Shown here piece by piece: positions 18,530 to 26,995 of a stretch of 64,000 bases of DNA. The stretch is from positions 112,165 to 176,164 of the forward strand of contig NZ_CP059218.1 of NCBI RefSeq assembly GCF_014252335.1, in the 5' to 3' direction. Under the pieces are notes generated by a model, which had not been told where the DNA came from, did not search any database, and saw only the letters and a list, made by a program, of their open reading frames with translations. The first letter of the stretch is position 1. The number at the start of each line of letters is the position of its first letter. A program made the translations under genes and the position numbers. This DNA comes from Blattabacterium cuenoti. Lineage in GTDB: Bacteria; Bacteroidota; Bacteroidia; Flavobacteriales; Blattabacteriaceae.

Positions 18530-19855
18530 ATGTTTTTTTATAGTTTAAAAAATCAAAAATCTAGAATTTCTTTTCAAGAAGCAGTGTTAACAAGTTTAGC
18601 AACAGATGGAACATTATTTTTTCCTGAAAAAATTCCTTTATTAAATTACAATTTTATAGAAAATATATATCAACATGATATATATACTATTGCTATGCAA
18701 GTTATTAAACAATTTGTTGGTAAAGATATATCATATAATGCATTATATGAAATGATAATAAAGACTTTCCATTTTGATATTCCACTGAAAATGATTCATG
18801 ATAATATTTATGTTTTAGAATTATTTCATGGACCAACTTTAGCGTTTAAGGATATTGGAGCTAGATTTATGTCAGAATGTTTAAATTATTTTTATAAAGT
18901 TAAAAAATGTGGATTTTTAACAGTTTTAGTTGCTACTTCTGGAGATACTGGTGGTGCAGTAGCTAAAGGATTTGATCAAATTGATGGAACTGAAGTGATT
19001 ATTCTATATCCATATAAAGGAATAAGTAAATTACAACAACAACAAATTAATACTTTAGGAAACAATATTTTTTCAGTAGAAATACAAGGAAATTTTGATG
19101 ATTGTCAAAATATTGTAAAAAAAGCATTTTTAGATCGGGATATTAAAAAAATATATAATCTTACTTCTGCAAATTCAATTAATATAGCTAGATGGATACC
19201 ACAAATAGTTTATTATTTTTTAGCATATAAACAAATAATAAATATAAATAAAAATATAATTATTTCAATTCCTAGTGGGAATTTTGGTAATATGTTTTCA
19301 GGAATGATTGCAGAAAAAATGGGATTACCTATTAAATATTTTATTGCTTCTACTAATATTAATGACACTATTCCAAGATTTTTACAATCTGGTAAGTATC
19401 ATCCTTTTTTATCTAAGCAAACTATATCAAATGCAATGGATATATCTAATCCAAGTAATTTTGCTAGAATCTGGCATTTATATAAAAAAGATATCAATAA
19501 ATTAAAAAATAAGTTAATAGCATATCCATTTACAGATAAAGACACGTTATCTATAATTAATCTGGTTTGGAAAAAATATCAATATATATTAGATCCACAT
19601 GGCGCTATTGGTTATTTAGGATTAAAAGAATATTTACAAAAAAATAAAAATACGAAACATACTTCAGAAAGTTATATTTTTTTGGAAACGGCTCATCCTG
19701 TCAAATTTGTTGATAAAATGCCTGTTATATTACAAAAAAATATAATGTATTTAAAACAAAAATTTTTTAAAAAAAATATACAAAAGAAAAATACAATATC
19801 TCTTCCTAAAGATTTTAATATTTTTAAAAATTGGTTAATAACACGAACAAATTAA
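18530..19855 (+). CDS. thrC: Threonine synthase
   Basis: ThrC converts phosphohomoserine to threonine with pyridoxal phosphate. The PLP lysine is K107 in GPTLAFKDIGARF, the same number as in E. coli. The phosphate-binding stretch ATSGDTGGAVAKGF follows, and IPSGNFGNMFSG lies near the middle. The 441-residue length is usual for the short class. It closes the thr operon and converges on thyA with 5 bp between stops. Confidence 0.97.
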   Translation: MFFYSLKNQKSRISFQEAVLTSLATDGTLFFPEKIPLLNYNFIENIYQHDIYTIAMQVIKQFVGKDISYNALYEMIIKTFHFDIPLKMIHDNIYVLELFHGPTLAFKDIGARFMSECLNYFYKVKKCGFLTVLVATSGDTGGAVAKGFDQIDGTEVIILYPYKGISKLQQQQINTLGNNIFSVEIQGNFDDCQNIVKKAFLDRDIKKIYNLTSANSINIARWIPQIVYYFLAYKQIININKNIIISIPSGNFGNMFSGMIAEKMGLPIKYFIASTNINDTIPRFLQSGKYHPFLSKQTISNAMDISNPSNFARIWHLYKKDINKLKNKLIAYPFTDKDTLSIINLVWKKYQYILDPHGAIGYLGLKEYLQKNKNTKHTSESYIFLETAHPVKFVDKMPVILQKNIMYLKQKFFKKNIQKKNTISLPKDFNIFKNWLITRTN

Positions 19856-19860
19856 CATTA

Positions 19861-20661
19861 TTATACTGCAACATCTCCTTTAATATGAGGATAAGGATTA
19901 TAATTTTTTAATTCAAAATCTTCAAATTTAAAATCTAAAATATTTGTTTTATCAGGATTTATAATCATAGTTGGCAATATTTTTGGGCTTCTTTTAAGCT
20001 GAATTTTAGTTTGTTCTATATGATTATTATAAATATGAGCATTTCCAATGGTATGAATTAATACTTTTGCTTTTAAATGTACAATTTGAGATATCATTAT
20101 AAGTAATAAAGCATAAGAAGCAATATTAAAAGGCAATCCAATAAATAAATCTGCACTTCTTTGATATAATTGCAAAGATAATTCTTGTTTATTTTTATTC
20201 ACGTAAAATTGAAACATAATATGACATGGAGGTAATTTCATCTGTTTAATCATTCCTACATTCCAAGAAGAAACTATTATACGTCTTGATTCAGGATTGA
20301 ATTTTATCATATTTATAACATTGTCTATTTGATCAATAAATTTTCCATCATATGTTGGCCATTTTCTCCATTGAAATCCATATATTGGGCCAAGTTCTCC
20401 ATTTTCATTCGCCCATTTATTCCAAATAAATACTTTATTTTTATTTAAATAATGTACATTAGTTTTTCCGTTTAAAAACCATAACAATTCATAAATAATT
20501 GCTTTTATATTTACTTTTTTTGTAGTTATTAGTGGAAATCCTTTATTTAAATCAAATTTTAATTGAGCTCCAAATAAACTGATTGTTCCTATTCCTGTAC
20601 GATCTACTTGTTTTGTACCTTTTGTTAATACTTTTCTTAATAAATTTAGATACTGTTTCAT
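19861..20661 (-). CDS. thyA: Thymidylate synthase (ThyA type)
   Basis: ThyA methylates dUMP to dTMP with methylenetetrahydrofolate. The catalytic cysteine is C146 in [13 protein letters not shown], matching E. coli numbering. The dUMP-binding stretch [18 protein letters not shown] and the opening [19 protein letters not shown] are clear. It is 266 residues, close to the E. coli size. Its dUMP would come in part from the frameshifted dCMP deaminase at 12020-12441. It is divergent from prs. Confidence 0.98.
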   Translation of the reverse strand: MKQYLNLLRKVLTKGTKQVDRTGIGTISLFGAQLKFDLNKGFPLITTKKVNIKAIIYELLWFLNGKTNVHYLNKNKVFIWNKWANENGELGPIYGFQWRKWPTYDGKFIDQIDNVINMIKFNPESRRIIVSSWNVGMIKQMKLPPCHIMFQFYVNKNKQELSLQLYQRSADLFIGLPFNIASYALLLIMISQIVHLKAKVLIHTIGNAHIYNNHIEQTKIQLKRSPKILPTMIINPDKTNILDFKFEDFELKNYNPYPHIKGDVAV

Positions 20662-20716
20662 TATTAAATTTTTAATTCTTGAGTATTTTTGTGATAAAAA
20701 GATAAAAAAATTAAAT

Positions 20717-21658
20717 ATGAATCAAAAGGTTCTCTTTTTTTCTACAAGAAGTGGATTAAAATTATCAAAACATATAGCTTATCATTATGGTAAGTTATTA
20801 GGAAAAATTAATTTTTTAGAATTTAGTGACGGAGAATATACACTGTATTTTGAAGAATCCGTTCGTGGTGCTAGAGTTTTTTTAATTGGATCTACTTTTC
20901 CTCCAGTAGATAATTTAATGGAATTGTTATTAATGTGTGATGCAGCAAAAAGGGCATCTGCTCATAATATTACATTAGTTATACCATATTTTGGATGGGC
21001 CAGACAAGATCATAAAGATAGACCTAGAACTCCAATTGCTTCTAAATTAGTTGCTAATTTAGTAGTTGCATCAGGTGCAACTAGAGTTATGACTATGGAT
21101 TTACATGCAGATCAGATTCAAGGATTTTTTGATATTCCAGTAGATCATTTATATGCTTCTAGAATATTTATTGAATATATAAAAAATTTGAATATGGATC
21201 AATTAACTATTGCTTCTCCTGATATGGGGGGTGCAAAAAGAGCCAGAAGTTATGCTGGGTACTTAAGAACAAATGTAGTGATTTGTTATAAAGAAAGAAA
21301 AAAAGCAAATGAAATTGAATTTATGAATTTAATTGGTGATGTAAAAGGAAAAAATATCATATTAATAGATGATATCGTAGATACTGCTGGTACTCTTACT
21401 GAAGCTGCTAATCTTATTCAACAAAAAGGGGCAAAAAGTGTTAGAGCTATCGCTACACATCCTATTTTATCTGGTAATTCATATAATAAAATTAAACACT
21501 CTTATATTAAAGAATTGGTAGTCACTGATACAATTCCCATAAATAATCATAACAATACAATAGATAAAATAAAAGTATTATCTTGTGCACCGTTATTTGC
21601 AGAAGTTATGAAATCTGTACATAATGAAGAATCTATAAGTAAGAAATTTATTATATGA
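20717..21658 (+). CDS. prs: Ribose-phosphate pyrophosphokinase
   Basis: Prs makes PRPP, which is used by PurF, the OPRT domain of the pyrE-pyrF fusion and others. The protein has 313 residues. The signature [20 protein letters not shown] and the PRPP loop [18 protein letters not shown] are intact, as is [20 protein letters not shown] near the start. The stop overlaps the rplY start in an ATGA arrangement, which suggests coupled translation. Confidence 0.97.
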   Translation: MNQKVLFFSTRSGLKLSKHIAYHYGKLLGKINFLEFSDGEYTLYFEESVRGARVFLIGSTFPPVDNLMELLLMCDAAKRASAHNITLVIPYFGWARQDHKDRPRTPIASKLVANLVVASGATRVMTMDLHADQIQGFFDIPVDHLYASRIFIEYIKNLNMDQLTIASPDMGGAKRARSYAGYLRTNVVICYKERKKANEIEFMNLIGDVKGKNIILIDDIVDTAGTLTEAANLIQQKGAKSVRAIATHPILSGNSYNKIKHSYIKELVVTDTIPINNHNNTIDKIKVLSCAPLFAEVMKSVHNEESISKKFII

Positions 21659-22257
21659 AATATATAAATGTATATGGTAAAAAAAGACATACAGGAAAAA
21701 AAGCATCACAATTAATTAGAAAATATGGTGAGATCCCTTGCATTTTATATGGAAAATATATAGATAGACCCATACCATTTTCAATCTCTTTAGATTCTAT
21801 GAATAAATTTATATATCAATCTAATATATATTATATTATTCTACAAATAGAAGGTGAAAAAGAAAAAATCACAGCTGTTAAAAAAGAAATTCAATTTGAT
21901 CCTGTTAGTGATAAAATTATACATGTAGATTTTTTTAAAATCAATGAAAATAAACCTATCATTTTAGATATTCCTATTCAATCTGTTGGAAGATCCATTG
22001 GAGTTGCTAAAGGTGGGGTGTATTACTCCTTAATAAGGACATTAAAAGTTAAAACTTTACCAAAATTTTGTCCAGAATATATAGAATTTGATATTAGTTA
22101 TTTAGATATTGGAGATAAAATTATTGTAAAAGATATTTATAAAAATAAAAAATATATAATTTTGCATTCTATGAATACTTTGATTGCAAAAGTGAAACCA
22201 ACACGTACAATTGATAATAAAGAAACATTAGAAGAAAACAATAAAGAAAATAAATAA
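21655..22257 (+). CDS. rplY: 50S ribosomal protein L25/general stress protein Ctc
   Basis: L25 binds 5S rRNA in the large subunit. The 200-residue protein is the long two-domain Ctc form. An N-terminal L25 domain (about 1-95) carries RKYGEIPCILYGK and FDPVSDKIIHVDFFKI, and a C-terminal TL5 beta domain (about 96-190) carries PIQSVGRSIGVAKGGVYY. A Lys/Asn/Glu tail ends it. Prs-rplY order is widespread in bacteria. It overlaps prs by 4 bp. Confidence 0.93.
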   Translation: MKYINVYGKKRHTGKKASQLIRKYGEIPCILYGKYIDRPIPFSISLDSMNKFIYQSNIYYIILQIEGEKEKITAVKKEIQFDPVSDKIIHVDFFKINENKPIILDIPIQSVGRSIGVAKGGVYYSLIRTLKVKTLPKFCPEYIEFDISYLDIGDKIIVKDIYKNKKYIILHSMNTLIAKVKPTRTIDNKETLEENNKENK

Positions 22258-22306
22258 ACAAAATATCAAAAAAACAAATAATAACAATGACCATGATTTA
22301 CAATTT

Positions 22307-22738
22307 ATGCAACTGGCACTTCAAGAAGCTATGATTGCGTTTCATAAAGATGAAGTTCCAATAGGTGCAGTTATTACTTGTAATGATTGTGTGATTGCTA
22401 GAGCACATAATTTAACAGAAAGTTTAAATGATATTACAGCACATGCTGAATTATTAGTAATAAAGTTAGCATCTAATTTTCTTAACAAAAAATATATACA
22501 AGAATGTACTATATATGTTACTATGGAACCATGTATAATGTGTGCTGGTGCGTTATGTTTTTCACAAATTGGACGAGTAATATGTGGAGCAACCAATGTT
22601 AAAAGAGGATTTTTCTCTACTAGATTACTACTTCATCCAAAGACACAATTTATATCTGGCATTATGAAAAATGAATGTAGTGTTATTATAAAAAAATTTT
22701 TTTTATTTAAAAGAACTTATAAATTTTATTTAGATTAA
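22307..22738 (+). CDS. tadA: tRNA-specific adenosine deaminase
   Basis: TadA converts the wobble adenosine of tRNA-Arg(ACG) to inosine. The zinc-site motifs are HAELLVIKLA (HAE) and EPCIMCAGALCF (PCxxC). The ATG at 22307 gives 143 residues starting MQLALQEAMIAFHKDEVPIG. Immediately upstream the same frame reads NNNDHDLQF, resembling the DHEYFMRLALEEA start of relatives, but contains no ATG, GTG or TTG. Either an unusual codon such as ATA is used, or the protein is a few residues shorter than normal. Confidence 0.92.
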   Translation: MQLALQEAMIAFHKDEVPIGAVITCNDCVIARAHNLTESLNDITAHAELLVIKLASNFLNKKYIQECTIYVTMEPCIMCAGALCFSQIGRVICGATNVKRGFFSTRLLLHPKTQFISGIMKNECSVIIKKFFLFKRTYKFYLD

Positions 22739-23118
22739 TTATTGAATAGAATAAATAATAATAGTTGAATAACAAAAAATATAATAGTAATTTGACAGAT
22801 TGATATCCTATCCTACCTATCCAATCCAATATACTTGCATATTTCCAAAAATGTTAAATAATAATTATAACAAACAAAGGAACATTATATATAAACATAT
22901 TCATATTTGCATATTACTTAACCAAAAAGTTATGCAGGAAATAAAATATAATCACCTGGTCATAAACATACTATATTCTGTTTATTCAACATCATAGCTA
23001 ATAAAAAGTAGTATAGTATAAAAAAATAAATGTTGAATAATTTGTACATTTACAAAATTATGACATTTGAATATAATTTATTTTTTAGTATTAAAATATT
23101 TACTCATATTTTTGCTAT
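22739..23118. other. Gene-free AT-rich stretch between tadA and a small ORF
   Basis: No supported gene is seen on either strand. A 65-codon frame at 22800-22997 has no recognisable features and begins in an unusual pyrimidine-rich patch around 22805-22835. An 11-bp inverted repeat, TTATTCAACAT at 22982-22992 and its complement at 23030-23040, could fold with a 37-nt loop. No tRNA or other familiar RNA can be folded by eye. It may be the remains of a lost gene. Confidence 0.4.
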
Positions 23119-23238
23119 ATGAGCTGTTTATTTAAATTAGTTAATACTTTAGGTTGGTTTCCAAATATATTGTTCATCATAATTGCTATTATTTTATTAA
23201 TTTTTTGGTTATATAAAATTTTCTATTTTGTTGATTAA
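23119..23238 (+). CDS. Possible 39-residue single-helix membrane peptide
   Basis: An ATG at 23119 opens a 39-codon frame reading MSCLFKLVNTLGWFPNILFI, followed by IIAIILLIFWLYKIFYFVD. One hydrophobic helix (about residues 17-37) with Trp and Tyr at its ends makes it look like a small membrane protein. Its outline recalls the short flavobacterial DUF6341-type proteins, but the match is too weak to name it. The last 20 codons and the stop lie inside a tandem duplication; the second copy of this segment has no start of its own and differs by one base, synonymous in this frame. Confidence 0.45.
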   Translation: MSCLFKLVNTLGWFPNILFIIIAIILLIFWLYKIFYFVD

Positions 23239-23366
23239 AATAATAGCAAATTTAAATGATAAAAATACGTAATAATTGCTATTATTTTATTAATTTTTTG
23301 GTTATACAAAATTTTCTATTTTGTTGATTAAAATAATAGCAAATTTAAATGATAAAAATACGTAAT
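23179..23366. repeat. 93-bp tandem duplication, two copies
   Basis: Positions 23179-23273 and 23272-23366 are the same over 95 bases apart from one T/C difference (23214 versus 23307), with a period of 93 bases. Each unit contains a 14-base inverted repeat, TTGCTATTATTTTA and its complement, 39 bases apart (23183-23196 with 23236-23249 in copy 1). The right arm of copy 1 starts at the stop codon of the 39-codon frame. The duplication looks recent and ends 14 bp before aroB. Confidence 0.95.
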
Positions 23367-23379
23367 GTAACAATATTAT

Positions 23380-24483
23380 ATGATGCATAAGAATAATAAG
23401 AATAATAATCAAATTATATATTTTAATGAAGATGGATATCAAAAATTATATGAATATTTACTGAATAAAAATCACCGAGATTATGGCAAAAATTTATTCA
23501 TATTAGTAGATGATTTATCTTATAAATATTGTTTTCCTATTTTAATATCTTATCTAAATTTTTTAGATACATCTCATATTATTAAAATCTCACCAGGAGA
23601 ACAAGAAAAAAATTTAAATACTTGCATTTTTATTTGGAAAAATTTTGAAAAATTTAAAGCTAATAGAAGTAGTGTATTAATTAATTTAGGAGGTGGTGTA
23701 ATTACAGATATTGGAGGATTTTCTGCTTCTGTATTTAAGAGAGGAATTAGATTTATTAATATTCCTACAACATTATTGGGCATGGTGGATGCATCTATTG
23801 GAAATAAAACTGGAATAAATTTTGGAAATATTAAAAATGAAATAGGGTCGTTTTATCATCCTGAATTATTAATAATTGATCCTAATTTTTTAAAAACTCT
23901 TTCAAAATATGAAATAATATCAGGACAAGCAGAAATGATCAAACATGGATTAATTTTTGATAAATCTTTTTGGATAAAATTGACAAAAGAATTAGATGAT
24001 AATATTATTCCTACACAAAATTTAATTTATGAATCTATTTTAATAAAAACTAATATAGTGGAAAAAGATCCTACAGAAATTGGATTGAGAAAAATTTTAA
24101 ATTTTGGACATACTATAGGACATGCATTAGAAAGTTTGTTTATGAAAAATCCAAATAAAAAATATTTATTACATGGAGTAGCAATTGCGATGGGTATGAT
24201 TTACGAATCATGGATTTCATACAAAATCAATGATTTACATATCAATGATTATCAAGAAATAAAATATTTTATTTTAAATAAATATTCTTTACAAGAGATA
24301 ATAAATCAACTATCTAATGATGATATAAATGATATTTTATTAATTATGGAACATGATAAAAAAAATGAAAATAATAAATTTTTATTTTCATTATTAAAAG
24401 AAATTGGATATTGCTCTTATAATTGTGCAGTTCCAATTTCATTAATAAAAGAAAGTTTTTTTCAAGTTAAAACTAATCATTGA
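23380..24483 (+). CDS. aroB: 3-dehydroquinate synthase
   Basis: AroB cyclises DAHP to 3-dehydroquinate, the second step of the shikimate pathway. The 367-residue protein has the NAD-binding stretch LINLGGGVITDIGGFSASVF and INIPTTLLGMVDASIGNKTG. GQAEMIKHGLI and the metal-binding RKILNFGHTIGHALES follow. Two ATG codons in a row make the start uncertain by one residue. No other shikimate gene is in the window. It precedes gyrA by 41 bp in the same direction. Confidence 0.96.
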   Translation: MMHKNNKNNNQIIYFNEDGYQKLYEYLLNKNHRDYGKNLFILVDDLSYKYCFPILISYLNFLDTSHIIKISPGEQEKNLNTCIFIWKNFEKFKANRSSVLINLGGGVITDIGGFSASVFKRGIRFINIPTTLLGMVDASIGNKTGINFGNIKNEIGSFYHPELLIIDPNFLKTLSKYEIISGQAEMIKHGLIFDKSFWIKLTKELDDNIIPTQNLIYESILIKTNIVEKDPTEIGLRKILNFGHTIGHALESLFMKNPNKKYLLHGVAIAMGMIYESWISYKINDLHINDYQEIKYFILNKYSLQEIINQLSNDDINDILLIMEHDKKNENNKFLFSLLKEIGYCSYNCAVPISLIKESFFQVKTNH

Positions 24484-24524
24484 AATTGAATAACTACTTT
24501 ATTTAATAAAATATTTTCTACAAA

Positions 24525-26993
24525 ATGAAAAAAGAAAAAAAATTAATATCTATTAACATTGAAGATGAAATGAAATCGTCTTATATAGATTATTCAATGT
24601 CTGTGATTGTAGCTAGAGCACTTCCAGATGTTAGAGATGGATTAAAACCAGTACATAGAAGAGTACTTTATGGAATGTATCAATTAGGAGTCTTTTCTAA
24701 TCAATCTTATAAAAAATCTGCTCGTATTGTTGGAGAAGTATTAGGTAAATATCATCCACATGGAGATATTTCTGTTTACGAAACAATGGTTAGAATGGCA
24801 CAAAAATGGAATATGCGTTATCCTCTGATAGATGGCCAAGGTAATTTTGGATCAATGGATTTTGATCCACCTGCAGCTATGCGTTATACAGAAGTTAAAA
24901 TGCAAAAAATAGCTGAAGAAATGTTATTAGATATAAAAAAAGAAACGGTCAATATGCAATTCAATTTTGATGATTCCATAGAAGAACCACAAGTTTTACC
25001 TACACGTATCCCTAATTTATTAATCAACGGAACATCAGGAATTGCTGTTGGTATGGCCACTAATATGCCACCTCATAATTTAACAGAAACTATTCAAGCT
25101 ATTTGTGCATATATAGATAATAAAAATATATCTATAGAAACAATTATAAAATATATTAAAGCCCCTGATTTTCCAACTGGTGGAGTGATTTATGGATATG
25201 ATGGAGTAAAAAAATCCTTCTATACTGGAAAAGGACGTATAATATTACGAGCAAAGTTTCATTTTGAAGAAATTAATGGGAAAAAATGCATTATAATCGA
25301 TGAAATACCTTACCAAGTTAACAAAGCCGAAATGATCAATAAAACTGTAGAATTAATGAAAGAAGGTAATATGGAAGGAATTTCTCAAATCAGAGATGAA
25401 TCAGATAGAAATGGATTAAGAATTGTTTATATATTAAAACATAATCATAATCCAAATATTTTGTTAAATAATTTATTTAAACATACATCTTTACAAACTG
25501 CTTTTAATGTCAATGCTATAGCATTAGTCAATGGTAAACCAGTACAATTAAATATTAAAGAACTGATTAAACATTTTGTAGATCATAGAGAAAATGTCAT
25601 TATTCGTAGAACTAAATATGAATTAGAAAAAATAATAAATAGAGTACATATTTTAAAAGGTTTGATAATTATATTATCTATCAAAAATAATTTAGATAAA
25701 ATGATTGAATTAATTCAAAGTGCTCAAGATAAAAATGAAGCTATTATAATATTAATGAATAAATTCAATTTATCTAAAGATCAATCAAAATCTATTTTAG
25801 ATATGAAATTACAACATTTCACTTCATTAGAAATTAAAAAAATTCAAATAGAATATGATCAGTCAGTAAAAACAATAGATAATTTGAAAAAAATTTTGGT
25901 AATAGATGATATCAGAATGGATATCATTAAACAAGAATTAAAAGACATAATTCAAAAATATCACGATAAACGTCGTACACAAATAAACTATTCTGATAAA
26001 ATAACACAACATATAGAAGATTTAATTGAAAATGAACAAGTAGTATTAACTATTTCTCATGCTGGATATATAAAAAGAACTTCTTTATCAGAATATAAAC
26101 TTCAAGGAAGAGGTGGGGTAGGTAATATAGGTGCTTTAGTTTCTAAAAAAACAGATTTTTTTAAACATATTCTTATAGCCACAAATCATCAATATCTTCT
26201 TTTTTTTACAGAAAAAGGAAAATGTTTTTGGTTAAGAGTATATGAAGTTCCAGAAGGATCTAAAATTTCTAAAGGAAGGGCAATACAAAATATTATTAAT
26301 TTAGAAGAAAACGATAAGGTAAATGCTTATATATTAACTGGAAATTTAAAAAATCCAGAATATATTAAAGATTATTATGTCATAATGGTAACTAAAAAAG
26401 GTATTGTGAAAAAAACTTCTTTAGAACATTATTCAAGGCCTAGAAAATATGGAATTAATGCAATTGTGATACGTACAGGGGATTATTTATTAGAAGCTAT
26501 TTTAACTAAGGGGAATAGTCATGTTTTTATTGCAGTAAAAAGCGGTAAACTTATTCGTTTTTCAGAAAAAAATATTCGTTCTACTAGACGAAATTCTTCT
26601 GGTGTAATTGGAATACATGTGAAGCATGACAAAGATTACGTTATTGGGATGATTTGTGTCAACCAAGACCAGCAGGATAAAAAATGTTTGTTAGTTGTTT
26701 CGGAAAAAGGATTTGGAAAAAGATCTTATATAACAGAATATCGTACTACTAATCGTGGTGGAAAAGGAATTAAAACGATTAATATTACTTCAAAAACAGG
26801 ATTTTTAATTGCCATAAAAGATGTAACAAATCAAGATGATCTGATGATTATTAAAAAATCTGGAATCATCATTAGGATCCCCATTTTGGATATTAGAATA
26901 ATGGGCAGAAATACTCAAGGAGTAAAATTGATTAATTTAAAAAATCATGATTCTATAGCTGATGTAGATAAAGTTACTAATAACATGAAATAA
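24525..26993 (+). CDS. gyrA: DNA gyrase subunit A
   Basis: GyrA cuts and rejoins DNA during negative supercoiling. The catalytic tyrosine is Y121 in AAMRYTEVK. The 822-residue chain has the breakage-reunion domain (about 1-500) and six C-terminal beta-pinwheel repeats, including the GyrA-box-like QGRGGVGN near residue 528. In the quinolone-resistance region [11 protein letters not shown]82 and E86 stand where most relatives have Ser and Asp. It converges on the tail-specific protease with only 2 bp between the stops. Confidence 0.97.
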   Translation: MKKEKKLISINIEDEMKSSYIDYSMSVIVARALPDVRDGLKPVHRRVLYGMYQLGVFSNQSYKKSARIVGEVLGKYHPHGDISVYETMVRMAQKWNMRYPLIDGQGNFGSMDFDPPAAMRYTEVKMQKIAEEMLLDIKKETVNMQFNFDDSIEEPQVLPTRIPNLLINGTSGIAVGMATNMPPHNLTETIQAICAYIDNKNISIETIIKYIKAPDFPTGGVIYGYDGVKKSFYTGKGRIILRAKFHFEEINGKKCIIIDEIPYQVNKAEMINKTVELMKEGNMEGISQIRDESDRNGLRIVYILKHNHNPNILLNNLFKHTSLQTAFNVNAIALVNGKPVQLNIKELIKHFVDHRENVIIRRTKYELEKIINRVHILKGLIIILSIKNNLDKMIELIQSAQDKNEAIIILMNKFNLSKDQSKSILDMKLQHFTSLEIKKIQIEYDQSVKTIDNLKKILVIDDIRMDIIKQELKDIIQKYHDKRRTQINYSDKITQHIEDLIENEQVVLTISHAGYIKRTSLSEYKLQGRGGVGNIGALVSKKTDFFKHILIATNHQYLLFFTEKGKCFWLRVYEVPEGSKISKGRAIQNIINLEENDKVNAYILTGNLKNPEYIKDYYVIMVTKKGIVKKTSLEHYSRPRKYGINAIVIRTGDYLLEAILTKGNSHVFIAVKSGKLIRFSEKNIRSTRRNSSGVIGIHVKHDKDYVIGMICVNQDQQDKKCLLVVSEKGFGKRSYITEYRTTNRGGKGIKTINITSKTGFLIAIKDVTNQDDLMIIKKSGIIIRIPILDIRIMGRNTQGVKLINLKNHDSIADVDKVTNNMK

Positions 26994-26995
26994 AT

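Noticed and set aside
22800-22997. 65-codon open frame in the tadA-aroB gap
   Set aside because: No domain, no hydrophobic pattern and no resemblance to known proteins; codon content looks like random sequence.
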